Position numbers and translations under genes: made by a program. The notes beneath the pieces were generated by a model. It searched no databases. It was given only the letters and a program-made list of their open reading frames with translations, and was not told the origin of the DNA. Below, piece by piece: positions 20,192 through 29,737 of a stretch of DNA of 64,000 nt (position 1 is its first letter; every line of letters starts with the position of its first letter). This DNA comes from Eilatimonas milleporae (GTDB lineage Bacteria > Pseudomonadota > Alphaproteobacteria > Sphingomonadales > Kordiimonadaceae). The DNA is taken from positions 248,001-312,000 of the forward strand of contig NZ_REFR01000013.1 of NCBI RefSeq assembly GCF_003688555.1. The letters are read 5' to 3'.

Positions 20192-20471
20192 TCGTGATCG
20201 CTCCCTTAACACGCCATATGCGCGTGATACGACGGGGCCAGCCTAATCGGATGACACGGGGCCCGCAAGCTCGCCGACCTCACAACTGTGCGAGACAGCG
20301 CCCTGCCGGCGGGGTGCGGTACGGGCGGGTCGGCACGCCCGCGCGGCGCATGCACGCAACCACTTCCCCCGCGATGCATTTGGCGGTATGGGAGGCGATA
20401 AGGGAGCACCGCCGCACCCGCAACCGGGCGTGGAGTCACAAGCGGCGGCGATGAGTGGAGTCTGACAGATC

Positions 20472-23400
20472 ATGACCAATGTGCAGCCAACAGCAGCAGC
20501 AACGAACGCGGCGGACGCAAACGGCACTCCGAACGGCACCCCGGACGGCACTCTGGCCGCCGCGCGGGCGGCGGTGCGCGCCGCCATTTACGGCGACGAG
20601 GAACAGGTTGTCGCCGATCTGCTGGAAGCCTTCCCCCTGACGGAAAAAATCCGGCGCGCGGTTCAGGACCGGGCCGGCGATATCGTCAGGCGGTCCCGCG
20701 CCATGAAGGAGGAACAGGGCACGCTGGACGCCTTTCTGGCGGAATTCGGCCTGTCCAATCAGGAAGGCGTGGCGCTGATGTGCCTGGCCGAGGCCCTGCT
20801 GCGCGTGCCCGACAGCGGCACCCAGGACGCCCTGATCGCCGAAAAGATCCGCTCCGGCGACTGGGCGGCGCACAAGGGCCAGTCGGACAGTCTTTTCGTC
20901 AATGCCTCCACATGGGCCCTGATGCTGACCGGCGAGGTGGTGCAGCTGGAAAGCGGCATCGTCAAGAAGCCGGGCGCCTGGGTGAAATCCCTGGTTTCAC
21001 GCCTGGGCGAACCGGTGATCCGCACGGCGGTCAAGCAGGCGATGCGGATCATGGGCCGCCAGTTCGTCTTCGGGCGCACCATTGACGAGGCGCTGGAGCG
21101 CTGCGCCAAACAGCCGGACGGCCAGCGGCTGATGAGCTTCGACATGCTGGGCGAAGGGGCCCGCACCATGGCCATGGCGGAGCGTTACGCCGCTCTCTAC
21201 GGCGCCGCGATCGAGACCGTCGGCCGGGCGGACGGCGCATCCGGCGCCACGCCGCACGACCGGTCCAGCGTATCGATCAAGCTGTCGGCCCTGCACCCGC
21301 GTTATGAAGACACCAAGGCCGAGCGGATCCTGCGCGATCTGCTACCCGTGCTGAAAGACCTTGCGTTGAAGGCGAAACAGCACGGCATCCAGCTGACCAT
21401 AGACGCGGAGGAGGCCGACCGTCTCGACCTGTCCCTCACCCTGATCGAGGCGCTCGCCCGCGACCCGGAGCTTGCCGGCTGGGACGGCCTGGGACTGGCG
21501 GTGCAGGCCTATCAGAAGCGCAGCGCCCATGTGATCGACTGGGTGGTCGCGCTGGCCCGCGAGACCGGGCGCCGCATCCCCGTGCGCCTGGTCAAGGGCG
21601 CCTACTGGGACACCGAAATCAAGCATGCCCAGGAAATGGGCCTGCCCGATTATCCGGTCTTCACCCGCAAGGCGGGCACGGATGTGAATTATCTCTACAC
21701 GGCGGCCCGCATGCTGGAGGCGACGGACGTCCTGTATCCCCAGTTCGCCACCCACAACGCCCACACCATTGCCGCCATCGCCCATATGGGCACGGACCGG
21801 CGGTATGAATTCCAGCGCCTGCACGGCATGGGCGCGCTGTTGTACAAGGCCAGCAGCGCCGCGCTGGGCGAGACGATCAAGACCCGTATCTATGCCCCCG
21901 TCGGCCTGCATGAGGACCTTCTGCCCTATCTGGTGCGGCGGCTGCTGGAAAACGGCGCCAATTCCAGTTTCGTCAACCGCTTCATGGATGCCGATGTCCC
22001 GGTCGAGGCGGTGTCCGGCGACCCGGTGACCGCGCTGGCCGCCGCATCGCCGCGCCGCCACCCGGCCATTCCGGTGCCCGCCGCGCTGTACGGGGACAGG
22101 CGCCGCAATTCCGCCGGCTGCAATCTGATGGACCCGGTGCAGCGCGCATCGGTCTTGAGCGTGCTGGACCGCCAGTCGGACGAGCGGATCGAAGCCGCCT
22201 GCCTGGTCGCTGGTCAGGCCGTGGGCGCCGCGCCGCAGCCCGTCGTCAGCCCGGTCGACACCCGGCAGACCGCCGGCACCATCCGCCCGGCCCGGCCGGA
22301 GGATCTGGAGGCCGCCGTGACCGCCGCAGCAGCAGCCCAACCCGATTGGGATGCACGGGGCGGGGCCGCCCGCGCGGCCGTTCTGCGGGCCATTGCCGAC
22401 CGTCTGGAAGACAACCGGGACCGGTTCCTGTCCATCCTCGCCCGCGAGGCCGGCAAGACCCTGGAGGACGGCATCGCCGAGGTACGCGAGGCCGTCGATT
22501 TCTGTCGCTACTATGCCGGTCTCGCCGAAGACCAGTTTGAAGGCAACCGGACATTGCCGGGCCCGACGGGCGAACGGAATGAGCTGAGCCTCGGCGGGCG
22601 CGGGGTTTTCCTGTGCATTTCGCCGTGGAACTTCCCGCTGGCCATCTTCACCGGGCAGGTGGCGGCGGCACTGGCCGCCGGCAACGCCGTCCTCGCCAAA
22701 CCGGCGGAGCAGACGCCGCTGGTCGCGCACATGGCGGTCACACTGATGCACGCGGCCGGCGTGCCCGGGGATGTGCTGCACCTGCTGGCCGGCGACGGCG
22801 CCGGTGTCGGCGGTGCCCTGGTCGGCGATCCGCGCGTTGCCGGCGTCGCCTTCACCGGGTCGACCGTCACCGCGCAGACCATCAACCGCGCCCTGGCCGC
22901 GCGTAAGGGTGCCATTGTCCCGCTGATCGCCGAGACCGGCGGACAGAATGCGATGATTGTTGATTCCACCGCCCTGCTGGAGCAGGTCAGCGACGATGTG
23001 ATGATGTCGGCGTTCGGGTCGGCGGGACAGCGCTGTTCGGCCCTGCGGGTCCTGTTCGTCCAGGACGATGTGGCCGATGCCCTGATCGACATGCTGAAGG
23101 GCGCGCTGGCCGAACGCCGGGCCGGCGACCCCGCGGACCCGGCGACCGATATCGGCCCGATCATCGACGATGCGGCCCGGCAGCGGCTGGCCGATCACTG
23201 CGCCTGGCTGGCCAGTGAAGGCCGTCTTGTCGCCCAGGGGACCCTGCCGGACGAAACCGCGCACGGCACCTATCTGGCGCCGCATATCTTCACGCTGGAT
23301 CGGCTGGACCAGCTGGAGGGCGAGGTGTTCGGACCGGTCCTGCACATCATCCGCTACAAGGCGGACGACATTGACGATGTGCTGGCCCAGATCGGCGACA

Positions 23401-23675
23401 CCGGTTTCGGCCTGACCTTCGGGGTGCATACGCGCCTGGAATCCCGCTGGCGGCGCCTGTTCGCGCGCGCGCGGGTCGGCAACACCTATATCAACCGGAA
23501 CATGATCGGCGCCGTCGTCGGCGTGCAGCCCTTCGGCGGCGAGGGCCTGTCCGGCACCGGACCGAAGGCGGGCGGCCCGCATTATCTGCTGCGGTTCGCG
23601 GTGGAACGCACACTGACCGTCAACACGGCGGCCATCGGCGGCAACGCCGACCTGTTCAGTCTGAGCGACGCGTAA
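20472..23675 (+). CDS. putA: Bifunctional proline dehydrogenase / P5C dehydrogenase
   Basis: The 1067-residue PutA oxidises proline to glutamate. The N-terminal helical region leads into the FAD proline dehydrogenase barrel (SSVSIKLSALHPRYEDTKAE, RIPVRLVKGAYWDTEIKHAQ, LYPQFATHNAHT), followed from about residue 570 by the aldehyde dehydrogenase domain with Glu821 (AETGGQN) and catalytic Cys855 (AGQRCSALRV). There is no ribbon-helix-helix DNA-binding domain at the N-terminus; instead there is a low-complexity Ala/Thr/Asn stretch. It is the short, non-repressor type, so proline control must come from another protein. It is divergent from the peroxidase. Confidence 0.96.
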   Translation: MTNVQPTAAATNAADANGTPNGTPDGTLAAARAAVRAAIYGDEEQVVADLLEAFPLTEKIRRAVQDRAGDIVRRSRAMKEEQGTLDAFLAEFGLSNQEGVALMCLAEALLRVPDSGTQDALIAEKIRSGDWAAHKGQSDSLFVNASTWALMLTGEVVQLESGIVKKPGAWVKSLVSRLGEPVIRTAVKQAMRIMGRQFVFGRTIDEALERCAKQPDGQRLMSFDMLGEGARTMAMAERYAALYGAAIETVGRADGASGATPHDRSSVSIKLSALHPRYEDTKAERILRDLLPVLKDLALKAKQHGIQLTIDAEEADRLDLSLTLIEALARDPELAGWDGLGLAVQAYQKRSAHVIDWVVALARETGRRIPVRLVKGAYWDTEIKHAQEMGLPDYPVFTRKAGTDVNYLYTAARMLEATDVLYPQFATHNAHTIAAIAHMGTDRRYEFQRLHGMGALLYKASSAALGETIKTRIYAPVGLHEDLLPYLVRRLLENGANSSFVNRFMDADVPVEAVSGDPVTALAAASPRRHPAIPVPAALYGDRRRNSAGCNLMDPVQRASVLSVLDRQSDERIEAACLVAGQAVGAAPQPVVSPVDTRQTAGTIRPARPEDLEAAVTAAAAAQPDWDARGGAARAAVLRAIADRLEDNRDRFLSILAREAGKTLEDGIAEVREAVDFCRYYAGLAEDQFEGNRTLPGPTGERNELSLGGRGVFLCISPWNFPLAIFTGQVAAALAAGNAVLAKPAEQTPLVAHMAVTLMHAAGVPGDVLHLLAGDGAGVGGALVGDPRVAGVAFTGSTVTAQTINRALAARKGAIVPLIAETGGQNAMIVDSTALLEQVSDDVMMSAFGSAGQRCSALRVLFVQDDVADALIDMLKGALAERRAGDPADPATDIGPIIDDAARQRLADHCAWLASEGRLVAQGTLPDETAHGTYLAPHIFTLDRLDQLEGEVFGPVLHIIRYKADDIDDVLAQIGDTGFGLTFGVHTRLESRWRRLFARARVGNTYINRNMIGAVVGVQPFGGEGLSGTGPKAGGPHYLLRFAVERTLTVNTAAIGGNADLFSLSDA

Positions 23676-23684
23676 GCGCCGCCG

Positions 23685-24917
23685 TCAAAACAGCGAAAGC
23701 TGCCGCCTGTCCCGCCCGGTGGCAGATTTTCCGGACCCGCCCGACCTTCCAGACCTAGCAGAGCCGCCCCCGCCCCCGGGCGGCACGGCGGGCGGCACGA
23801 ACAGGTCGGTTCTGAGTTTGCTGGACAGGCGGTTCAGCCCGAGACGCCGGACCGTTTTCTCAAAGCGCTGCTTCATCAGATCGGCCTCGAACCCCTTGCC
23901 ACGCATGCGGTGGACGAACCGGGGGTCGTTCAGCCGGCCGCCGCGCAGGGCCGCCAGACGCGACAGAACGCGGGACGCGCGGTCGGGGAAATGCGTCTCC
24001 AGCCATTCCCGGAACAGGCCCGCCACCTCGCCCGGCAGCCGCAACAGGATATAGCCGGTCTCCCCAGCGCCGGCATGGGCGGCGGCGGCCAGGATGGTTT
24101 CAATCTGTTCATCATTGATGGCCGGGATCACCGGCGCCACCATGACCCCGGTCGGGACGCCCGCCTCGCTCAAAAGGCGTATGGCGTCCAGACGGCGCTG
24201 CGGTGTGCTGGCGCGCGGTTCCATGATACGGGCCAGGCCCCGGTCGAGCGTGGTGACGGACAGCGCCACCTTGACCAGCCCGCGCGCCGCCATGGCGGCG
24301 AGGATATCGAGATCGCGCACGATCAGATGCGACTTGGTGACGATGGTTGCCGGGTGCCCGGTCTCAAGCAGCAGCCGCAAAAGGTCGCGGGTGATGGCAT
24401 AGCGTTTTTCAATCGGCTGATACGGGTCGGTGTTGGTGCCGAAGGCAATGGGCGCGCAGTCATATCCCGGCCGCGACAGTTCCCACCGCAGCAGGACCGC
24501 CGCGTCCGGCTTGGCGAAAAGGCGGCTTTCGAAATCCAGCCCCGCCGACAGGCCCATATAGGCATGCGCCGGCCGGGCATAGCAGTAAACGCAGCCATGC
24601 TCGCAGCCCCGGTACGGGTTGATGGAGCGGTCGAAGGGGATATCCGGGCTTTGATTGCGGGTCAGAATCCGCTTCGGCCGTTCATGGGTGACCGTGGTGC
24701 GCAGGGGAGGAACGCCTCCATCCCCGGATATCCCGCCATCCGGCATCCCATCGCCGGGCGCCCAGTCACGCACCCGGTCACGCGTCCAGTCGCGCACCCC
24801 GTGTGGTATGGCGGGCTCGCGGCTGAACCGTTCAAAACGGCCGCTGCGGTTGCTGAGCGTCCCCCGCCCCTTGGTGGGCGCGCGCGGTCCGGCTGCGTAT
24901 GCACTGTTCTGTTCCAT
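23685..24917 (-). CDS. PA0069-family radical SAM protein
   Basis: The protein (410 residues from ATG 24917) has the radical SAM cluster cysteines C105, C109 and C112 in NPYRGCEHGCVYCYARP. This CX3CX2C motif with YCYARP marks the SplB-like PA0069 family. TNTDPYQPIEKRYAITRDLL and the MVAPVIPAIND stretch support the barrel. The family function is not established. The disordered tail is Gly/Ser-rich and ends in RQLSLF, which matches a beta-clamp-binding pentapeptide (QLSLF). A near-repeat VRDW is present near residues 41-52. It is convergent with putA. Confidence 0.88.
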   Translation of the reverse strand: MEQNSAYAAGPRAPTKGRGTLSNRSGRFERFSREPAIPHGVRDWTRDRVRDWAPGDGMPDGGISGDGGVPPLRTTVTHERPKRILTRNQSPDIPFDRSINPYRGCEHGCVYCYARPAHAYMGLSAGLDFESRLFAKPDAAVLLRWELSRPGYDCAPIAFGTNTDPYQPIEKRYAITRDLLRLLLETGHPATIVTKSHLIVRDLDILAAMAARGLVKVALSVTTLDRGLARIMEPRASTPQRRLDAIRLLSEAGVPTGVMVAPVIPAINDEQIETILAAAAHAGAGETGYILLRLPGEVAGLFREWLETHFPDRASRVLSRLAALRGGRLNDPRFVHRMRGKGFEADLMKQRFEKTVRRLGLNRLSSKLRTDLFVPPAVPPGGGGGSARSGRSGGSGKSATGRDRRQLSLF

Positions 24918-25002
24918 GGGCCGATCATAGCAAAAGAACAAAACAGGAACAAATAAAATATGAAGCTGCCCCCGCCCGTGAGGGGGAGCCGCCCGCCCGG
25001 CG

Positions 25003-26217
25003 TCAGCGGAGCCAGTCGCGGGGCGGCATGCCGCCGATGTCCACCCTGCCCGCCTCCCAGTCGTCGGCCCAGCGGGTCAGGTGATCGCCGTCCATGGGCT
25101 TGGCCACATGGTAGCCCTGGACCGTATCGGCCCCGATGGCGGCGACGATGGCAAGCTGGTCGGTGCTCTCGATCCCCTCGCAGGTACAGCTCATATCCAG
25201 CCGGTGCGCGAGCGAAATCGCCTCTTCCAGAACGATGCGGGCGCGTTTGTCGGCCGCCGCCCGGCGGGCGAACCGGCGGTCGACGATCATCTCGTCGAAC
25301 GGAATATCCTTGAGCGCGATCAGCGGCGCATACCCTGCGGCAAAATCATCCAGCCCCAGCCGCACCCCCCGGCCGGACAGATATTTCAGCACCTCGATCG
25401 GGCCGTCGGCATCGATGTCGAGATCGGCTTCGCTCAACTCCAGCCGCATGAGGTGCGGCGGCAGCGACCATTGTTCGATGACACCGACCACGGTCTCGGC
25501 GAAATCGTCCTTGCGCAGATTGTCGATGGTGACATTGACGGCCATTTCGATCTGCCGCCCCTCCGCGACCCAGCGGGCCTGCACCTCGGCCGCCAGTTCC
25601 AGCATGCGGTAGGTCAGGATATCCATATAGCCGCGCTCACGCGCCAGCCGCAGGATCGCGCCGGCCCCCAGCATGCCGCCCTGGGGCGATTTCCACCGGG
25701 CGAACACCTCGACCCCGGCAAGCGTCCCGTCACGCAGGCGCACCTTCGGCTGGAAAATCGGCGCCAGCCCGTCGGCCATGAGACCGCGCACAAATTCGGC
25801 CTCGGCCAGGACGGCATTGCCCCCTTCGCCCCGCGCCCCCTGCACATTGGCGACACCGTCCAACAGCGCCAGAAGCGCGTGCCCCTCGACCGGGCGGCGC
25901 AGCACGCCGAGCAGATTGATGCTGTAGGCAAGCGCCAGCGCCCGCGCGGTGTCCAGCGCATGCTCGTCCGCGCCCGAGACCAGCACCAGCGCCGGCTCAT
26001 AGGCCAGATCGGCGACCACCCGCATCAGATCGTACAGATTGCCGGGCGAGACCTGCGCCGCGCTGACGATGATGTCGAAACTTTCCGTGCCCAGAATGTC
26101 CGCTGCCTGCTGGCCGCTTTCGGCCACCGCCACATGGTATCCGGCCTGGCGGAGCTGCTGCCCCAGAATATCCCGTACAGAGACCGACGTATCGACGACG
26201 AGAATCCGCTTATTCAC
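25003..26217 (-). CDS. REC-EAL two-domain protein, both domains degenerate
   Basis: The 404-residue protein has an N-terminal receiver-like domain (MNKRILVVDTSVSVRDILGQ, residues 1-120) and a C-terminal EAL domain (about 145-385). The phosphoacceptor Asp is not found: the strand reads FDIIVSAAQVSPG. In the EAL domain Glu170, Asn228, Glu260, Asp290-Asp291, Asp313, Glu346 and Gln366 are kept, but the EAL signature is EVF and the catalytic Lys of the KIDR motif is Ile (MIVDRRF). It therefore may not hydrolyse cyclic di-GMP and could be a binding or partner-sensing protein. The start is GTG. Confidence 0.88.
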   Translation of the reverse strand: MNKRILVVDTSVSVRDILGQQLRQAGYHVAVAESGQQAADILGTESFDIIVSAAQVSPGNLYDLMRVVADLAYEPALVLVSGADEHALDTARALALAYSINLLGVLRRPVEGHALLALLDGVANVQGARGEGGNAVLAEAEFVRGLMADGLAPIFQPKVRLRDGTLAGVEVFARWKSPQGGMLGAGAILRLARERGYMDILTYRMLELAAEVQARWVAEGRQIEMAVNVTIDNLRKDDFAETVVGVIEQWSLPPHLMRLELSEADLDIDADGPIEVLKYLSGRGVRLGLDDFAAGYAPLIALKDIPFDEMIVDRRFARRAAADKRARIVLEEAISLAHRLDMSCTCEGIESTDQLAIVAAIGADTVQGYHVAKPMDGDHLTRWADDWEAGRVDIGGMPPRDWLR

Positions 26218-26321
26218 TACACTTCTGCCCCAGCGGTTAACAATCGGGCCACCCTACAGGATGACACTGCCATGTTAAAGGGCAGCCATACAAAGCCCTG
26301 CGTGCATCGCCGCAAATCGCG

Positions 26322-27878
26322 TCAGTCCGGGCGGCGGTACCTCAAAACCGGCTGCCGGGCGGCGCGGGTTTCATCCAGCCGGCCCATGGGCGCGTGGTAA
26401 GGCGCGCCGCTAAACCGGTCCGTCTCGCCGGCCTTGGCCGCATCCGCCAGTCCTTTCAGCGCGCCGATAAACTGGTCCAGGCCCGCCTTGGATTCCGTCT
26501 CCGTCGGCTCCACCAGCATGGCCCCGTGCACCACGAGCGGGAAATACATGGTCATCGGGTGATAGCCCTCGTCGATCATGGCCTTGGCGAAATCCAGCGT
26601 CGACACGCCGGTTCCTTTCAGGAAACGGTCGTCGAACAGCGCCTCATGCATGCACGGCCCCTCGAAGGACGGCGTCATGTGCCCGTCCAGTTCGGCCATG
26701 ATGTAATTGGCATTCAGCACGGCATCCTCGGCCGCCTGCCGCAGGCCGTCGGCGCCGTGGCTCAGCATATAGGTCAGCGCCCGCACGAACATGCCCATCT
26801 GCCCCTGAAAGGCCACAAGCCGGCCGAAACTGGCGTCATCGTCCCCTTGCGGCCATTCCTTCAGCGCAAACCCGTCCGCGCCCTGAGACACATAGGGCAG
26901 CGGCACGAAATCCTTCAGCGCGTCGGAAAACACCACCGGCCCCGAGCCCGGACCGCCGCCCCCGTGCGGGGTGGAAAAGGTCTTGTGCAGGTTGATATGC
27001 ATGGCGTCGACCCCGAGGTCGCCGGGCCGCACCTTGCCGACGATGGCGTTGAAATTCGCCCCGTCGCAGTAGAAGAAAGCCCCCGCCGCATGAATGGCGT
27101 CGGCGATCTCGCGGATATCGCTTTCAAACAGGCCGCAGGTGTTCGGGTTGGTCAGCATCACGGCGGCGACCGTGTCGTCAAGCGCGGCGGTCAACGCCCC
27201 CACATCCACGCGGCCGTTGGCCTTGGCCGGGATCGGCTTGACCTTGTAGCCGCAAAAGGCCGCCGTCGCCGGGTTGGTGCCATGGGCGCTTTCCGGGCAC
27301 AGCACCACGGACCGGGCATCGCCGCGTGCCTCAAGGGCGGCGCGGATCGCCATCATCCCGCACAATTCGCCGTGCGCGCCCGCTTTCGGGCTCAGCGCCA
27401 CCGACGGCATGCCCGTCAGTGTCTTCAGCCAGTGCGCCAGGTCGTCCATCAGCGCCAAAGCCCCCTGCACGGTGGACACCGGCTGCATGGGGTGGATATC
27501 GGCAAAGCCCGGCAGACGCGCCATCTTCTCGTTCAGGCGCGGGTTATGCTTCATCGTGCACGAGCCGAGCGGAAACAGCCCCATGTCGATGCCGTAATTC
27601 AGCCGCGACAGGCGGGTGAAATGGCGCACCACTTCCGGTTCCGCCAGGCCCGGCAGGTCGGCTTCCGCCTCGCGGGCAAGACCGCCGAGCCGGTCGTCGA
27701 ACGCGCCCGGACCCTCCAGGTCGACACCGGTTTCGCCCTCCCGGCCAAGCTCGAAAATCAGCGGCTCCTTGAGGCGCAGGCCCCTGTGTCCGGAAAAGGA
27801 GACAAATTCTTCATCCCCCGTGGCGGCATTGTTTTCATTGGCCGGTGCGGTCGGCCGTCCGACGGCGTTCATGCTCAT
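26322..27878 (-). CDS. gcvPB: Glycine dehydrogenase (decarboxylating) subunit 2
   Basis: The 518-residue subunit carries the pyridoxal phosphate lysine, Lys299 in [19 protein letters not shown], and the GcvP C-half blocks [16 protein letters not shown] and PFVPLPYV-like sequence. With GcvPA it forms the split P-protein that decarboxylates glycine and passes the aminomethyl group to GcvH. Its ATG overlaps the gcvPA stop (ATGA). It is the last gene of the riboswitch-controlled operon. Confidence 0.96.
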   Translation of the reverse strand: MSMNAVGRPTAPANENNAATGDEEFVSFSGHRGLRLKEPLIFELGREGETGVDLEGPGAFDDRLGGLAREAEADLPGLAEPEVVRHFTRLSRLNYGIDMGLFPLGSCTMKHNPRLNEKMARLPGFADIHPMQPVSTVQGALALMDDLAHWLKTLTGMPSVALSPKAGAHGELCGMMAIRAALEARGDARSVVLCPESAHGTNPATAAFCGYKVKPIPAKANGRVDVGALTAALDDTVAAVMLTNPNTCGLFESDIREIADAIHAAGAFFYCDGANFNAIVGKVRPGDLGVDAMHINLHKTFSTPHGGGGPGSGPVVFSDALKDFVPLPYVSQGADGFALKEWPQGDDDASFGRLVAFQGQMGMFVRALTYMLSHGADGLRQAAEDAVLNANYIMAELDGHMTPSFEGPCMHEALFDDRFLKGTGVSTLDFAKAMIDEGYHPMTMYFPLVVHGAMLVEPTETESKAGLDQFIGALKGLADAAKAGETDRFSGAPYHAPMGRLDETRAARQPVLRYRRPD

Positions 27879-29227
27879 TGCAGGGCCTCCTTCAATGCCG
27901 CGCCCAGGGCGGCGATATCCTCATCCGGCACCGTCTCGGTCGCGGCCAGGATCAAAAGCGTGTCCAGACCCGCCGCCGGGAACAGCCGGCTGGCCGGCAC
28001 GCCGGCCAGAATGCCCTGTGCCGCCAGCCTGTCGGCGACCTCCGCGGCCGGCCTGTCGAGACGCACGGTCACCTCATTGAAGAAGGCCGTATTCAGCACC
28101 GTCACACCCGGCACGCCGGCAAGCGTGTCGGCCATCCGGCAGGCCTTGGCATGGTTGAGCCGCGCCAGGCGTTTCAGCCCGGCCCCGCCCAGCAGGGCCA
28201 TATGCACCGTGAACGCCAGCGCGCACAGGCCGGAATTGGTGCAGATATTCGATGTCGCCTTTTCCCGGCGGATATGCTGTTCCCGCGTCGACAATGTCAG
28301 GACATAGCCCCGCTTGCCGTGCGAATCCACGGTTTCACCACACAGCCGTCCCGGCATCTGGCGCAGATATTTGTCACGCGTGGCGAACAGGCCAAGATAC
28401 GGCCCGCCGTAATTCAGCCCGTTGCCGATGGACTGCCCCTCGCCCACCACGATATCGGCCCCCATGGCACCGGGGCTTGTCAAGGCGCCGAAGGAAACGG
28501 CCTCGGTCACCACCACGATCACCAGCGCGCCTTTTTCATGGGCCGCCTCGGACAGGGCCGTCAGGTCATGCAGATGACCGAAAACATCGGGCGTCTGCAC
28601 CACGACGCAGCTGGTCCGGTCGTCTATGGCGTCTTTCGCGGCTGCCAGCATGGCCGCCGGATTTTCCGCGTCCGGGTCCAGCAGCACCAGTTCGTCATCG
28701 GTGAACCGGGTCATGGTTTCCGCGACCGCGCGGTAGTGACCGTGCAGATTGCCGGACAGGACGGCCCGCTTGCGCCGGGTCACGCGGCGGGCCATCAGAA
28801 TCGCCTCGCCGCACGCGGTGGAGCCGTCATACAGGCTGGCATTGGCCACATCCATGCCGGTCAGGGCCGCCACCTGTGTCTGAAACTCGAACAGATACTG
28901 CAATGTCCCTTGCGCGATTTCAGGCTGATACGGGGTATAGGCCGTCAGAAACTCGCCGCGCTGGATCAGATGGTCGACCGTTGCCGGCACATGGTGGCGG
29001 TAGGCCCCCGCCCCCAGAAAGAACGGCCCGTCACCGGCCGCGTGATTGCGGCGGGCCAGCGCGCCCAGATGGCGTTCCACCGCCAGTTCGCTCTGATGGT
29101 CCGGCAGGTCGATGGCCGGATTGAGCAGGCCGTCCGGCACATCGCGAAACAGGTCATCGATATGACTGACACCGATGGACGTCAGCATGGCTGAGCGGTC
29201 GGCATCCTTCAGCGGCAAATAGCGCAT
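27875..29227 (-). CDS. gcvPA: Glycine dehydrogenase (decarboxylating) subunit 1
   Basis: The 450-residue N-half of the split P-protein starts at ATG 29227 ([15 protein letters not shown]). It has the family blocks [38 protein letters not shown] and [14 protein letters not shown]. It has no pyridoxal lysine of its own, which is in GcvPB. The spacing of 93 bases from gcvH and the 4-base overlap with gcvPB indicate one transcript. Confidence 0.95.
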   Translation of the reverse strand: MRYLPLKDADRSAMLTSIGVSHIDDLFRDVPDGLLNPAIDLPDHQSELAVERHLGALARRNHAAGDGPFFLGAGAYRHHVPATVDHLIQRGEFLTAYTPYQPEIAQGTLQYLFEFQTQVAALTGMDVANASLYDGSTACGEAILMARRVTRRKRAVLSGNLHGHYRAVAETMTRFTDDELVLLDPDAENPAAMLAAAKDAIDDRTSCVVVQTPDVFGHLHDLTALSEAAHEKGALVIVVVTEAVSFGALTSPGAMGADIVVGEGQSIGNGLNYGGPYLGLFATRDKYLRQMPGRLCGETVDSHGKRGYVLTLSTREQHIRREKATSNICTNSGLCALAFTVHMALLGGAGLKRLARLNHAKACRMADTLAGVPGVTVLNTAFFNEVTVRLDRPAAEVADRLAAQGILAGVPASRLFPAAGLDTLLILAATETVPDEDIAALGAALKEALQ

Positions 29228-29320
29228 GGGCAGTCCTCTCTCTTGAACGGCACACCGAAATCGGCGCACCCGGCCAAAATCCGTCTGACCGGTGAGACGT
29301 CTCTGTCAGGCCGGACCGGC

Positions 29321-29692
29321 TCAGTCCAGACCGTCGACAAAGGCCTTGTAGGCCGCCTCATCCATCAAACCGTCCAGTTCACCGGCGTCGGACAGGGTCA
29401 GCTTGAAAAACCAGCCCTCGCCCTTCGGCGCGGAATTCACCAGCGCCGGTTCCCCCTCCAGCGCGCCGTTGACCTCGGCAATGGTGCCGGAGACAGGGGC
29501 GTACACCTCGCTCGCCGCTTTGACCGATTCGACCACGGCGGCCTCATCGCCCTTGGAAAAGGCGGCGCCGACTTCCGGCAGTTCGACAAAAACCACATCG
29601 CCCAGCGCGTTCTGGGCATAATCGGTAATACCGACCGTGGCGACATCACCGTCAATGTCGATCCATTCATGGTCTTCCGTGTATTTCGTCAT
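29321..29692 (-). CDS. gcvH: Glycine cleavage system H protein
   Basis: The 123-residue carrier has the lipoyl-attachment Lys58 in [19 protein letters not shown]. It shuttles the aminomethyl group from P to T protein and electrons to the L protein (dihydrolipoamide dehydrogenase, not in this window). The start is ATG 29692 ([10 protein letters not shown]); six further codons upstream are open but do not fit the family. Confidence 0.97.
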   Translation of the reverse strand: MTKYTEDHEWIDIDGDVATVGITDYAQNALGDVVFVELPEVGAAFSKGDEAAVVESVKAASEVYAPVSGTIAEVNGALEGEPALVNSAPKGEGWFFKLTLSDAGELDGLMDEAAYKAFVDGLD

Positions 29693-29737
29693 GGGTATCA
29701 GCCTCCTCAAAAAACGGTCTAGGGCCGTCTTGTCCTG

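Noticed and set aside
21342-23582. Open frame of 746 codons on the strand opposite putA
   Set aside because: It lies wholly inside putA, which has clear motifs, and its own translation has no recognisable domain. Long antisense frames are common in GC-rich genes.
26394-29194. Long plus-strand frames across gcvPB and gcvPA
   Set aside because: They are shadows of the two well-conserved minus-strand P-protein subunits.
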